DNA of 27,511 bases from JBGPOS01 sp041488155 (GTDB taxonomy: Bacteria; Chloroflexota; Dehalococcoidia; Tepidiformales; Tepidiformaceae). Positions 12,816 to 20,709 of the stretch are shown piece by piece. Each line of letters begins with the position of its first letter. Position 1 is the first letter of the stretch. Under the pieces are notes generated by a model. It saw nothing but the letters and a program-made list of their open reading frames with translations. It did no database searches and had not been told where the DNA came from. The stretch covers positions 1 to 27,511 of the forward strand of contig JBGPOS010000056.1 of NCBI GenBank assembly GCA_041488155.1, in the 5' to 3' direction. A program made the translations under genes and the position numbers.

Positions 12816-14093
12816 TCAGGACGAGGACTCCGAGAGGGGATCAGCCGCGAGCGGGGGCGGCATGACGCGGAGAGCGGCGACCGGCGAGATCAGCAGCCAG
12901 AGACCAGCCACGAACGTGATACCGACCGCGATGAAGAGTGTTTCTCTCAGGCCGAGCGTTTGGCCAAGGACCCCACCGGCGAGCGTGCCGAGGAGCATCG
13001 CCCCGAACTCCAGAAAGCGCATGCTTGCGTTCATTCGCCCTTGCAGGCGGTCGGGGGCGATCGACTGACGAAGGCTGATCTCGTTGATCTCGTAGAAGGT
13101 CCAGGCCGGATCGGTGACCACCTGGTTGGCGACAAGAAAGGTTACGCCGATCGCGGAAACGCTCGCCGCGAGGGGCATAAAGAGCATGCCGGCGCCTCGC
13201 ACGAAGATCGAGATGACGAGCGCCGGCCCGAGTCCCCCGAACCAGGCCCAGCGGCCGGCAACGGCGGTCCCGGCCAACGACGTGAGGCCGCCGACGGCGA
13301 AAATCATCCCCAGTACGCCGGGGCCGAAGCCTACCTCGCGATTCAGATAGAGAAGGAACGTGACGCCGACAAGCCGGCTGGCGAACTGAAGGATGATGTT
13401 GGTGGCGGCGATGGTGCGCAGTACGGCGCTCCGGGCGACCAGCTTGAGGCCTTCTTCGACTTCGCGGAGCAACGGCCGGCGCTCATGGCGAGACGCCGGT
13501 GAGGGCTCCGGGGCCCGGATGCGGCCAATGGAGAACGCTGAGGCGAGAAAGGACACCGAATCGATGAGGATCGCCCCGGGGCCGCTGAATAGCTGGACCA
13601 GCCAGCCGCTGGCGCTGAACGCGCCGAACTCCGACACGGAAGCCGTAGCGGCGAGCTTGCTGTTGCCTTCGACGAGGTCTTCACGTTCGACGAGTGTGGG
13701 GAGATAGGCTTCGTAGGCGACTCCAAAGAACACGCCAAGGGCGCTGGTGAGGAGGGCGACGAGGTAGAGCTGCTCAACCGTGAGCCGGCCGAGGACGGCG
13801 GCGAGAGGGACGCTTGCGAGAGCCAGGGCTCGCCCGAAGTCGGCGATGATCATGATTGGGCGGCGGCGGAGGCGGTCCACCCAGACGCCGGCGACGAGGC
13901 CCACGGCGAAGCCCGGGACGAGCCTGCAGGCGGAGAGAAGACTGATTTCCACCGGTGTGGCGCCGAGCCAGAGGACGGCGGTGAAGTCCATCGCCAGCCC
14001 ACCGACCTGCGACCCGAAGATGGAGACGGTCTGCCCTACCCATAGCCGGACGAAGTCGGGGTGGCGCCAGAGGCCGGTTCGTTTGAAGCGCAC
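12816..14093 (-). CDS. MFS exporter (EntS/MefA-like)
   Basis: A 425-residue major facilitator with about 12 hydrophobic segments. The N-terminus FVRLWVGQTVSIFGSQV and the loop WVDRLRRRPIMIIADFGRA (motif A region) are typical of the MFS_3 group, which includes enterobactin exporter EntS and macrolide efflux proteins. A basic cytosolic loop (ASRHERRPLLREVEEGLKL) divides the two halves. The second half contains SIAPDRLQGRMNASMRFLEFG, a typical motif of this group. The substrate is unknown, and a drug-resistance role is not supported beyond family resemblance. The start is GTG at 14093 with only a weak GAGGG upstream. The 275-base gap before it shows no clear gene or element. Confidence 0.88.
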   Translation of the reverse strand: MRFKRTGLWRHPDFVRLWVGQTVSIFGSQVGGLAMDFTAVLWLGATPVEISLLSACRLVPGFAVGLVAGVWVDRLRRRPIMIIADFGRALALASVPLAAVLGRLTVEQLYLVALLTSALGVFFGVAYEAYLPTLVEREDLVEGNSKLAATASVSEFGAFSASGWLVQLFSGPGAILIDSVSFLASAFSIGRIRAPEPSPASRHERRPLLREVEEGLKLVARSAVLRTIAATNIILQFASRLVGVTFLLYLNREVGFGPGVLGMIFAVGGLTSLAGTAVAGRWAWFGGLGPALVISIFVRGAGMLFMPLAASVSAIGVTFLVANQVVTDPAWTFYEINEISLRQSIAPDRLQGRMNASMRFLEFGAMLLGTLAGGVLGQTLGLRETLFIAVGITFVAGLWLLISPVAALRVMPPPLAADPLSESSS

Positions 14094-14368
14094 AGGAAGA
14101 GCCCTCGCGGTCTAGCAGACGTGACGGTTGAAGCCGAGCGGGGCCGAGGTCCGTGAGTTGCCGGGAGAGAGGTGCAGCACAACGCTCCGCCGCTGCCAGG
14201 CGGCAGCCGCTCGGAGGATCAGAGTGCGCCGATGGCCAGGGCGGCCTTCCGCGGACTTCTTAGCCCCGGATAGGGGTGATGCGGGTGCTGTTGCTGACCT
14301 TCATTTGCCGTGCCTCGGGTAGATGGTAGCCGCTCGTCCGGGGAGGCGGAAGTGAACGGAGGGGCCGG

Positions 14369-15331
14369 CTACCACCAGAGGATGTCGTCGAGGGGGTCTT
14401 CGTGGGCTTCGATGGCAGGGTCGTGGTCATTGGACGACCAGAGGTCGGTGCCAAGGTACTTCCACCCGCTGTCGGCGAAGATCATGACGATGTTGCCGCG
14501 GGGGAGACGACTGGCGGCGCGCATGGCGGCGTGCAAGACGGCTCCGCTGCTGATCCCGCCGAAGATCCCTTCGGCGAGCATCGCGCGCCGCGCGTGGGAG
14601 AAGGCGTGGCGGTTGCCGACGATGATCTTGCCATCGAGGACGCCCTGATCGAGGACGGGCGGGATGAAGCCGTCTTCCAGCGACTTGAGGCCCTGGACGT
14701 GCACGCCGAGCCGCGGTTCCACGCCGAAGACTTTGCAAGAAGGGTTGGCTTCTTTGAGTCGCCTGCCGGCGCCGCTAATCGTGCCGCCGGTGCCGATCCC
14801 GGCGACGAAGACATCGACGCGATCGAGGTCAGCGAGGATCTCGGAGCCAGTCCCTTCGTAGTGAGCGGCGACGTTTTCGGGACTGCCGAACTGATCGAAG
14901 AAGAACGCTCCTTCCGCGCCCGCCACGGAGCGTGCGACCTCGATGGCGTTCTTGATGCCGGCCTGGCGGGGGACCCGGCGAATGTGGGCGCCGTAGATGG
15001 CCAACAGTTGCTCGATCTCCGGGTAGACGCTCTCGGGGACGCAGATCTCGACCGGGTGGCCGAGCAGGCGGCCAAACATGGCGAGGGCGACGCCGGTGTT
15101 GCCGGTCGAGGCTTCGACGATGGCCTGGCCGGGCGCGAGGGCGCCGCTGGCGCGAGCTCGTTCGAGGATGCGGAGGACGATGCGGTCTTTGATGCTGCCG
15201 GTGGGGTTGAGGCCCTCGAGCTTGGCGAAGAGGCGCACGCCGGGCTTCGGCGAGAGGCTCTTGAGTTCTACGAGCGGCGTGTTGCCGACCAGGCCGGCGA
15301 TGGAGGAGAACAGGTGGCGGGTGGCGCCCAT
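14369..15331 (-). CDS. cysM: Cysteine synthase, CysM-type
   Basis: A 320-residue PLP-dependent fold-type II enzyme that makes cysteine from an activated serine and a sulfide donor. The PLP lysine is K48 in NPTGSIKDR. The substrate loop reads EASTGNTGVAL and the phosphate-binding loop GIGTGGTISGAGRRL. The C-terminal FADSGWKYLGT and the final DDILWW recall the mycobacterial O-phosphoserine-using CysM, which takes sulfur from the carrier protein CysO; no cysO or mec gene is in the window, so that specificity is inferred. The ATG at 15331 has no Shine-Dalgarno but is preceded at six bases by TACAAT, suggesting a leaderless message. It follows the envelope thiol-disulfide cluster by 35 bases. Confidence 0.9.
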   Translation of the reverse strand: MGATRHLFSSIAGLVGNTPLVELKSLSPKPGVRLFAKLEGLNPTGSIKDRIVLRILERARASGALAPGQAIVEASTGNTGVALAMFGRLLGHPVEICVPESVYPEIEQLLAIYGAHIRRVPRQAGIKNAIEVARSVAGAEGAFFFDQFGSPENVAAHYEGTGSEILADLDRVDVFVAGIGTGGTISGAGRRLKEANPSCKVFGVEPRLGVHVQGLKSLEDGFIPPVLDQGVLDGKIIVGNRHAFSHARRAMLAEGIFGGISSGAVLHAAMRAASRLPRGNIVMIFADSGWKYLGTDLWSSNDHDPAIEAHEDPLDDILWW

Positions 15332-15337
15332 GGGACC

Positions 15338-15343
15338 ATTGTA
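15338..15343 (-). promoter_or_regulatory. -10 box for leaderless cysM
   Basis: TACAAT on the minus strand, one mismatch from TATAAT, ends six bases before the cysM ATG, so transcription would begin at or next to the start codon. No good -35 box is visible. Confidence 0.45.
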
Positions 15344-15366
15344 GAAGGGCAGCTCGCCCCCGGCCC

Positions 15367-16089
15367 TTAGTTACACTGGGTGTCGTTCTTGGAGCAGGGT
15401 TCGGGTTCTCCGTGCTCGCCGGCGCCGCTTCCTCGCGACTCGCATAGCCCGGAAGGGATACAGGCTTCGTCGGTGACCTGCGGGAGCTGGTTGTCGTGGA
15501 CCTGCTGCTCGCTTTCAGAGCCGAAGCTGACGAGGACGCGTTCGAGGCCATGGATGTCCAGGTCCGCGATGCCGTCGACGCGCACAGCATTTACCCAGAA
15601 CTTGAAGGTCTCGGTCGCGCTTTCGCAGAGCTTTTGACCCCCGGGCATTGTGAGGCAGGCGGTGCCCGGCTTCGCCCCGGTGGTGATGTCGCTCAGGCCG
15701 AAGCCGAGGGAGCGGAAGAATTCGTCCCAGGTGGTCTGCTCGCGGTGGACGTGGACGACAGTGTGGCGAGGGTCGTGGATGTGGACGTTCGGGCTCTTCT
15801 CGTTGTCGGCGGTCGAGATGAACTGCGGCTGGCCGAAGTCGAACTTCTGGCCGCGGATGATGAGGAGGAAGTCGGCGTGCTCGTGGATCTTCTGACGTAG
15901 CTCGCATCCGGGCTCGCCGACCTGGCACTGCTTGTTGACGATCGTGGTACCGCTGTCGTTCACGCCGAGCCCGAGGAGGATGGCGAGGACTATCGCGGCG
16001 ACGGCGAAGGAACCGGCGAGTGGCCCCCACTGCTTCGGCCCGAGCCAGCCGTCCCAGCGCGCGGGGCCGGACGGCTCCTCAGACGTCAC
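15367..16089 (-). CDS. Membrane-anchored extracytoplasmic Cys/His-rich protein
   Basis: A 240-residue protein with a short cytosolic N-terminus, one transmembrane helix (about 22-42, GPLAGSFAVAAIVLAILLGLGV) and an outside domain. I recognise no named family with a known function. The domain has histidine-rich strands (KIHEHADFLLIIRGQKFDFGQPQF, NVHIHD, TVVHVHREQTTWDEFFRSLG) that could bind a metal. It has eight cysteines, all outside, in four spaced pairs: CQVGEPGC, CLTMPGGQKLC, CIPSGLC and CSKNDTQC. The GTG at 16089 overlaps the TGA of the upstream DsbA-like gene by four bases, so the two are translationally coupled. This suggests the protein is a dedicated substrate or partner of that oxidoreductase. 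A longer open frame upstream is only the DsbA gene in another frame. Confidence 0.72.
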   Translation of the reverse strand: MTSEEPSGPARWDGWLGPKQWGPLAGSFAVAAIVLAILLGLGVNDSGTTIVNKQCQVGEPGCELRQKIHEHADFLLIIRGQKFDFGQPQFISTADNEKSPNVHIHDPRHTVVHVHREQTTWDEFFRSLGFGLSDITTGAKPGTACLTMPGGQKLCESATETFKFWVNAVRVDGIADLDIHGLERVLVSFGSESEQQVHDNQLPQVTDEACIPSGLCESRGSGAGEHGEPEPCSKNDTQCN

Positions 16090-16979
16090 GGCGACTTCGT
16101 CGCGGTGGGCGCCGGGGGAGAGGCCGCAGGTGAGGCGGAGGCGGCCGGGGTGGGCGAGGCCGTTGCCCGCAGGTAGGCCGCATCGAGCGTCTTCCGCCAG
16201 TCTTCGAGGCTGAAGCTGCCGGCGCCGATGGGCTGACCGTTGATTGTGAAGCTGGGGGTCCCCGAGAGGCCGAGAGAGCGGGCCTCGGCATTCTGATCCT
16301 GGACTTCCTTGAGGTGCTTGTCGCTGCTCAGGCAAGGGTCGAACTGGGTCCGGTCGAGGCCTATGTCGGCGGCGTACTGCTTGAGTTTGTCATCGCTAAA
16401 GCGGCCTATGTTCTTCTGCTCGTTGCTGTCCTGGCCGGCCTGGCCCTGCACAAGGAAAAGCTTGTCGTGGTAGGGCCAGAATTGGCCCTGGTCGGCCGCG
16501 CAGAGGCTGGCGCTGGCGGCTCGCCCGGATTCGAACCCGAGCAAAGGCAGTTGTTTGAAGATGATCTGGACCTTCCCGGTCTTGACGTACTCGTTGACGA
16601 GCAGCGGTTCCTCGCCGGCGGTGAACCTCAAGCAGAACGGGCACTGGAAGTCTTCGTATTCGGTGAGCTTGAGGGGGGCGTCGTCTTTGCCGACGGCGTT
16701 GCCCTTGGCCAGGTCGGCGGGGAAATCGGAGTGGGCGAGGAGAAGGTTCTTAACGACGTCGCTGTTGCCGCTGCTGCTGCGGAGAGCGACGAAGAGGAGG
16801 ACTCCGGCCAGCACGACGACAAGGACGGAAACGCCGATCAGGTAGGGGCGGGAGAGGAAGTCAGGCCCGGATGACACCGGCTTCTTTGGCGCCCTGCCGG
16901 GCGCCGGGCGAGTGGGGCGGGCGGTCCGTTGGGGGCGAGTTTGGCGCGACTGTTCTCGGCGGGCCTGGCGATTCGACAT
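16086..16979 (-). CDS. DsbA-like thiol-disulfide oxidoreductase, membrane-anchored
   Basis: A 297-residue protein. A basic, Pro/Arg-rich cytosolic tail (1-45) is followed by one transmembrane helix (about 46-70, PYLIGVSVLVVVLAGVLLFVAL) and an extracytoplasmic thioredoxin fold. The active site CPFC lies in YEDFQCPFCLRFT, and the cis-proline loop is GTPSFTING. The helical insertion and the FWPYHDKLF segment are typical of the DsbA/BdbD-like thioredoxin_4 group. It probably oxidises cysteines of secreted proteins; no DsbB or VKOR partner is in the window. The C-terminus is a low-complexity Ala/Pro/Ser/Thr tail. The ATG at 16979 has AGGAA upstream. Its stop overlaps the start of the Cys/His-rich gene. 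Confidence 0.9.
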   Translation of the reverse strand: MSNRQARREQSRQTRPQRTARPTRPAPGRAPKKPVSSGPDFLSRPYLIGVSVLVVVLAGVLLFVALRSSSGNSDVVKNLLLAHSDFPADLAKGNAVGKDDAPLKLTEYEDFQCPFCLRFTAGEEPLLVNEYVKTGKVQIIFKQLPLLGFESGRAASASLCAADQGQFWPYHDKLFLVQGQAGQDSNEQKNIGRFSDDKLKQYAADIGLDRTQFDPCLSSDKHLKEVQDQNAEARSLGLSGTPSFTINGQPIGAGSFSLEDWRKTLDAAYLRATASPTPAASASPAASPPAPTATKSP

Positions 16980-17122
16980 AGGGGATGTTGTTCCTGGCGG
17001 GCGAAGATTGGCGCGCCGGCTGGCTTTTGGGATGGGGGGGCGGCTGCCACGGTGAGGATACCACCCGGTCTGATTCGGGAAACGCCCGTGGTTTACGGAT
17101 TCCTGACGAAGGGCCTCCGGGG

Positions 17123-17848
17123 CTAGCGGCCTGCCAGGGCGTCGTCGAGCAGCTTGCGCCAGTCGGGAATCGTCGCTGGTGGTGAGACGATCGGTTTTCC
17201 GTTGAGGAAGAAGGAAGGCGTGCCGCGCAGCCCCGCTGCCTGGGCCTGCTGAAGGTCGTTGGCAACAGACTGGCGAGCTTCTGGCGAGGCGAAGCAGGCC
17301 TCGAACTTCGCGGCGTCCAGGCCGAGGTCCTTGGCAAAGCTTGCCAGGCGGGCATCGCTGAAGCGGCCGACGTTCGCCTTCTCGCTCGTCGCCTGGCCGG
17401 CATCGGCCTCGACCTTGAAGAGGAGGTCGTGGTAGGGCCAGAACCGATTCTGCCGGGCGGCGCAGGTCCCAGCAACAGCGGCAGAAACGGACTCTGTCCC
17501 GAGGATGGGGAAGTTGTGAAACTCGAAGCGGACCTTCCCGGTGAGTACGTACTCGGCCAGGATGACCGGCTCGGTGTTCTGTGTGAAACGAAGACAGAAC
17601 GGGCACTGGAAGTCTTCGAAGACGGCAAGAGTGAGCTTCGTGGTGGTCGCGCCGAGCGCCGCCGCGTCGGCCAGCGACTGCAGGCGAGTGGGGTCGATCA
17701 CCGGTGTGCGGGTGGTGCTGGTGGCCGAAGGACGGGCTGTGGATTGTGATGTGGCGCCGCCTCCTTGAGCGTCGTCGTCGTCACCGCAGGCTGAAAGCAT
17801 CACCAGCGCAGCAACGGAGAAGGCGAGCCAGGCTATTCGGAGTCGCAT
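17123..17848 (-). CDS. DsbA-like thiol-disulfide oxidoreductase, lipoprotein
   Basis: A 241-residue lipoprotein paralogue of the previous DsbA-like protein. The signal peptide ends in lipobox LSAC followed by GDDDD. A Ser/Thr linker precedes the thioredoxin fold, whose active site again reads FEDFQCPFCLRFT and whose cis-proline loop is GTPSFFLNGKP. FHNFPILGTES and FWPYHDLLFKV match the same group. The two DsbA-like proteins share the active-site block but differ in anchor (lipid or transmembrane helix), so they may act at different distances from the membrane. The ATG at 17848 shares one base with the TGA of the upstream hydrolase (TGATG), so reinitiation is likely. A 143-base gap separates it from the second DsbA-like gene. 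Confidence 0.9.
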   Translation of the reverse strand: MRLRIAWLAFSVAALVMLSACGDDDDAQGGGATSQSTARPSATSTTRTPVIDPTRLQSLADAAALGATTTKLTLAVFEDFQCPFCLRFTQNTEPVILAEYVLTGKVRFEFHNFPILGTESVSAAVAGTCAARQNRFWPYHDLLFKVEADAGQATSEKANVGRFSDARLASFAKDLGLDAAKFEACFASPEARQSVANDLQQAQAAGLRGTPSFFLNGKPIVSPPATIPDWRKLLDDALAGR

Positions 17849-18702
17849 CACGCGTCGAGGAACCCGTTGACGGTCGCGATGAACGCCTCGAACTGGTCGT
17901 GGTGAACCCAGTGCCCCGCCTGTTCGATCGTGACCGAGCGGATGGTGTGGAACGCGCTGAGGTCGACCTCGCCGTTGCGAGCACTCCAGCTCTCTTCGCC
18001 CCAGAGGAGGAGGATGGGGCAGCGAATCTGGTTCCAGAGGTCGCGGGCGTCTTCCATGTTGAATTCGTAGGGTGAGCCGGCGTGCGTGTAGTTGTCGAAC
18101 TTCCAGGTAAAGCCGGTGCCCGTCCGGCGGACGCCCTCTTCGGTGAGGTGGCGGGCGAGCGCGGGTGAGAGGTGGCGATTGGCCTCGACCATCCGTTCGG
18201 TGGCGGACTCGATGGTGGGGTAGGTGTGGAGGGCGCGGCCTTCGAGGTGGCGCATGCTTTCGACCCAGGCCCTCATGCGGACGTGGGCCGGGCGACGCTG
18301 GCGTTCGCCCCACTGCCGCCCGCCGAGACCCTCTATGGTGACGAGCCTTGAAACCTTCTCGGGGAAGGTGCCGGCGTACTGGAGTGCCACGCCGCCGCCC
18401 AACGAGTGGCCGACGATCGTGTAGGGCTCGCGGCCGAGGTGCTCGCCGAGGGCGTGGATGTCGAGGGCGTAGTCGATGATCGAGTAGTCACCGCCGATAG
18501 CCCACTCGGAGTCGCCGTGGCCCCGCAGGTCGGGGGCGTAGACGCAGTAGCGGTCGATGAGGGCTTCGGCGGTGCGGTCCCAGGAGCGCGCGTGGTCGCG
18601 GGTGCCGTGGATGAGGAGGAGTGGGGGCTTCGACTCGTCGCCCCAGACGAGGTAGCGGAGCTTGAGCCTTTGGGAAGAGTAGGAGCGCGAGCTCGGGAGC
18701 AT
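17848..18702 (-). CDS. Alpha/beta hydrolase
   Basis: A 284-residue classical alpha/beta-hydrolase. HGTRDHARSWD forms the oxyanion region, DLRGHGDSEW is the conserved loop, and GHSLGGGVALQYA contains the nucleophile Ser. The acid probably lies in the ILLLWGEESW region and the base is the His in QAGHWVHHDQ. A lid region of about residues 130-210 is rich in Arg and His. No signal peptide is seen. The substrate is unknown; lipase, epoxide hydrolase and C-C hydrolase relatives share this pattern. The ATG at 18702 has no Shine-Dalgarno, but TAAACT lies seven bases before it, suggesting a leaderless message. The stop overlaps the DsbA lipoprotein start by one base. Confidence 0.87.
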   Translation of the reverse strand: MLPSSRSYSSQRLKLRYLVWGDESKPPLLLIHGTRDHARSWDRTAEALIDRYCVYAPDLRGHGDSEWAIGGDYSIIDYALDIHALGEHLGREPYTIVGHSLGGGVALQYAGTFPEKVSRLVTIEGLGGRQWGERQRRPAHVRMRAWVESMRHLEGRALHTYPTIESATERMVEANRHLSPALARHLTEEGVRRTGTGFTWKFDNYTHAGSPYEFNMEDARDLWNQIRCPILLLWGEESWSARNGEVDLSAFHTIRSVTIEQAGHWVHHDQFEAFIATVNGFLDA

Positions 18703-18746
18703 GGGGAGGAGTTTACGTCAGCAATCGCCTTCAGTCGGGCCAGCGA

Positions 18747-19397
18747 TCAGGGTGGGGGCTGGGTGTACCGCGCGATGAGGCTGTTGGCGGCGAGCTGGAT
18801 GGCGAGGATGTCTCTTTCGGGCGACCCTTCCGAGTAGGCGTCGAAGTCGGCTCGTTCGTGGGTGTCGAGCATCGCGCCGGCGGCCTGGAGGGCGCCAAGG
18901 ATGCCGAAGGCGACCGCCCGGAAGAGTCGCTCGCGGTCGAACCGTTCGGGGGCTGCGGCTATGAAGGCGAGCGGGTCACGGAGGTGGGGCCCCGCAGTGG
19001 TGGGCGCCGCGCCGGAGGCGAGTCCCCAATGGAGGTGGGGGCCGGTGGTGAGCCCGGTCATACCGACGAGGCCGAGCCGATCGCCGGCTCTTACCCGTTG
19101 CCCGGTGGCAACGTCGATCCGGGAGAGATGGGCGTACAGGCTGATGAGCCCGTCAAGGTGGCCCACGGTCACGTAGGCGCCGAAGACGCCTTCGCTCCTT
19201 GTGGCTTCGAGGACGGCCCCGGAGGCGGGGGCGAGCACTTCCGTCCCGACAGGCGCGGCGATGTCGAGCCCCGTATGACCTCGTGCGTGCTCGGGGATCG
19301 TTGTCGATCCGAACGTGGCGGTGATGGGCCCGGAGAGCGGGAGGCCGGTGAAGTGTTCAGCGGAGACGACGGCGGGTCCGAAGATTCGTTGGTCCAT
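18747..19397 (-). CDS. M23-family peptidase domain protein
   Basis: A 216-residue protein with a LytM/M23 endopeptidase domain, which usually cuts peptidoglycan cross-bridges. Zinc-site motifs are present: HTGLDIAAPVGTEV (H and D ligands) and GPHLHWG (HxH). The core TGLDIAAPVGTEVLAPASGAVLEA ... VTVGHLDGLISLYAHLS ... VRAGDRLGLVGMTGLTTGPHLHWG is complete. The C-terminal 70 residues are helical and unrecognised. No signal peptide follows the ATG at 19397, which is odd for a wall enzyme. Either it acts inside, is exported another way, or the true start differs. It lies 54 bases after the Fpg gene and 44 bases before the alpha/beta hydrolase, on the same strand. Confidence 0.85.
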   Translation of the reverse strand: MDQRIFGPAVVSAEHFTGLPLSGPITATFGSTTIPEHARGHTGLDIAAPVGTEVLAPASGAVLEATRSEGVFGAYVTVGHLDGLISLYAHLSRIDVATGQRVRAGDRLGLVGMTGLTTGPHLHWGLASGAAPTTAGPHLRDPLAFIAAAPERFDRERLFRAVAFGILGALQAAGAMLDTHERADFDAYSEGSPERDILAIQLAANSLIARYTQPPP

Positions 19398-19451
19398 GTG
19401 GCGAGCGTGGACGGCGACTGCCTCACTCCCAAGGGGGGAGTGTCGCGGAAA

Positions 19452-20282
19452 TTAGCCGCCGGGGATCTCCGGCTGACAGGCCCGGCAGAAGCTCGTGATC
19501 CGCTGGTTGGCCGTGATCTCGGAGATTGTCGTCCCGCAGCGGGGGCAAGGCTTGCCGCCGAGCCGGTGCACGCGGAGGAAGTCGCGGCGCTCTTCGTAGT
19601 CGAGGACATCGCCTTTCACCATGCGTTCGCGGGCGAGCGGGGTCGCCCAGGCCATCACCGCAAGCGCGCAGGCGAACAGGCGGCGTTGGTCGTCGTCGCT
19701 GAGCTTCGTTCGTGGGGTGTAGGGGTGGATTCGGGCTTCCCAGAGGATTTCGTCGCTGTAGGCGTTGCCGATGCCCTGGACGAACTCGGCGTTGATGAGC
19801 GTCGACTTTATTTGCCCGCGGTGGCGTTTCAGGGCCGCCAGCCACCGCTCCTCGGTGAGCGTTGGGTCGAGCAGGTCGGGTCCGTTCGTCGCCCAGTTTG
19901 GGATGGCTGCCAGCTGAGTCGCGGGGACGAGGTAGACCTTCCCCATCAGGCGATCGTCGACGTAGCGGAGGTGTTTCCCGCCTTCGATGCCGAGGATGAG
20001 GCAGGTACGGCCGTGCACTCTCGCCTTTGCATCGAGGTACTGGAAGCGGCCCGTAAGCATCGGGTTGATGGCAAGGACCCGTTCGGAAGCGAGCGGAAAG
20101 AGGAGGAACTTCCCGTGACGCAGCACTTCGCCAAAGGTGTCGCCCGGCAACGTTTCGCGCAGCTCCTTGGCGGGAGTGCGGAACACCGGAGGGATGCGCG
20201 TCTCGACAGAGTCGATGCGACAGCCGCGAATGTGGCCGTTGAAGAACCCGCGGATCGCTTCGAGCTCGGGTATCTCCGGCAT
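19452..20282 (-). CDS. Fpg/Nei-family DNA glycosylase
   Basis: A 276-residue base-excision repair enzyme that removes oxidised purines or pyrimidines and nicks the abasic site. The N-terminus MPEIPELEAIR supplies the catalytic Pro and Glu; HGKFLLF holds the conserved lysine. The helix-two-turn-helix GQIKSTLINAEFVQGIGNAYSDEILWEARIHP is intact, and the C-terminal zinc finger is CPRCGTTISEITANQRITSFCRACQ. MPEIPE in place of MPELPE and the detailed loops leave the choice between Fpg (MutM) and Nei-like open. The ATG at 20282 has no Shine-Dalgarno; TAACCT lies six bases before it. A repeat tract lies immediately upstream. A MrfA-like DNA-repair helicase is encoded three genes upstream on the same strand. 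Confidence 0.93.
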   Translation of the reverse strand: MPEIPELEAIRGFFNGHIRGCRIDSVETRIPPVFRTPAKELRETLPGDTFGEVLRHGKFLLFPLASERVLAINPMLTGRFQYLDAKARVHGRTCLILGIEGGKHLRYVDDRLMGKVYLVPATQLAAIPNWATNGPDLLDPTLTEERWLAALKRHRGQIKSTLINAEFVQGIGNAYSDEILWEARIHPYTPRTKLSDDDQRRLFACALAVMAWATPLARERMVKGDVLDYEERRDFLRVHRLGGKPCPRCGTTISEITANQRITSFCRACQPEIPGG

Positions 20283-20287
20283 AGGGG

Positions 20288-20356
20288 GAGGTTACAGGTG
20301 ACAGGGGACAGGTTACAGACCACCCCCGACACTCCGACACCCCGATACTCCGATAC
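20288..20356 (+). repeat. Short-word tandem tract between Fpg and a small membrane gene
   Basis: GGTTACAG occurs at 20290-20297 and 20311-20318 with GTGACAGGGGACA between. It is followed by four degenerate copies of CCGAYACYC (about 20326-20356). The first half resembles the reverse complement of the tract at 8914-8944 and parallels 24008-24037. Confidence 0.55.
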
Positions 20357-20378
20357 GGGGGTGCGGGGCGGGGTGGGG

Positions 20379-20654
20379 CTAGCCTCCGATGCGCTGGTGC
20401 TTCTTCTTCTTTGTCTCCCGCTCTTCGGCCGAACCTTCGTGGCGATCGCCGGGATTCGTGGAGAGTCTCTCGAGGCGCTGGGCCTCAGTCTCGGCGTCGC
20501 GCTCGCGGCGCCAGGCGTCGAGGGAGTCGTCGCGCCATTGGGGTTTTTCGACCTCTTCGCGCGTTTCCTTCTTCGAGTTGCGCAGGGCGGCGATGGCTCC
20601 GGCGACCATCACCAGGGGCAAGCCGACGGCCGACAGCAGCACGAAGAAGTTCAC
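20379..20654 (-). CDS. Small single-pass membrane protein, unknown function
   Basis: A 91-residue protein with an N-terminal transmembrane helix (NFFVLLSAVGLPLVMVAGAIAALRN) and a highly charged cytosolic tail (KKETREEVEKPQWRDDSLDAWRRERDAETEAQRLERL), probably helical, ending in KKKKHQRIGG. The GTG at 20654 is chosen because it begins the hydrophobic helix; there is no clear Shine-Dalgarno and the open frame continues upstream, so the start is uncertain. It lies between the SDR gene and the Fpg gene on the same strand. I recognise no family. Confidence 0.55.
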   Translation of the reverse strand: MNFFVLLSAVGLPLVMVAGAIAALRNSKKETREEVEKPQWRDDSLDAWRRERDAETEAQRLERLSTNPGDRHEGSAEERETKKKKHQRIGG

Positions 20655-20709
20655 AACTAGAGTGTGGCGATTGCAGGGGAAAGAGGGAAGAGCCGGTTCC
20701 CCGGCGAGG

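Noticed and set aside
14260..14304. 14-codon minus-strand frame upstream of the MFS gene (MKVSNSTRITPIRG)
   Set aside because: It has only a weak GAGG upstream, no hairpin logic with its stop and no other support, so I cannot tell it from chance.
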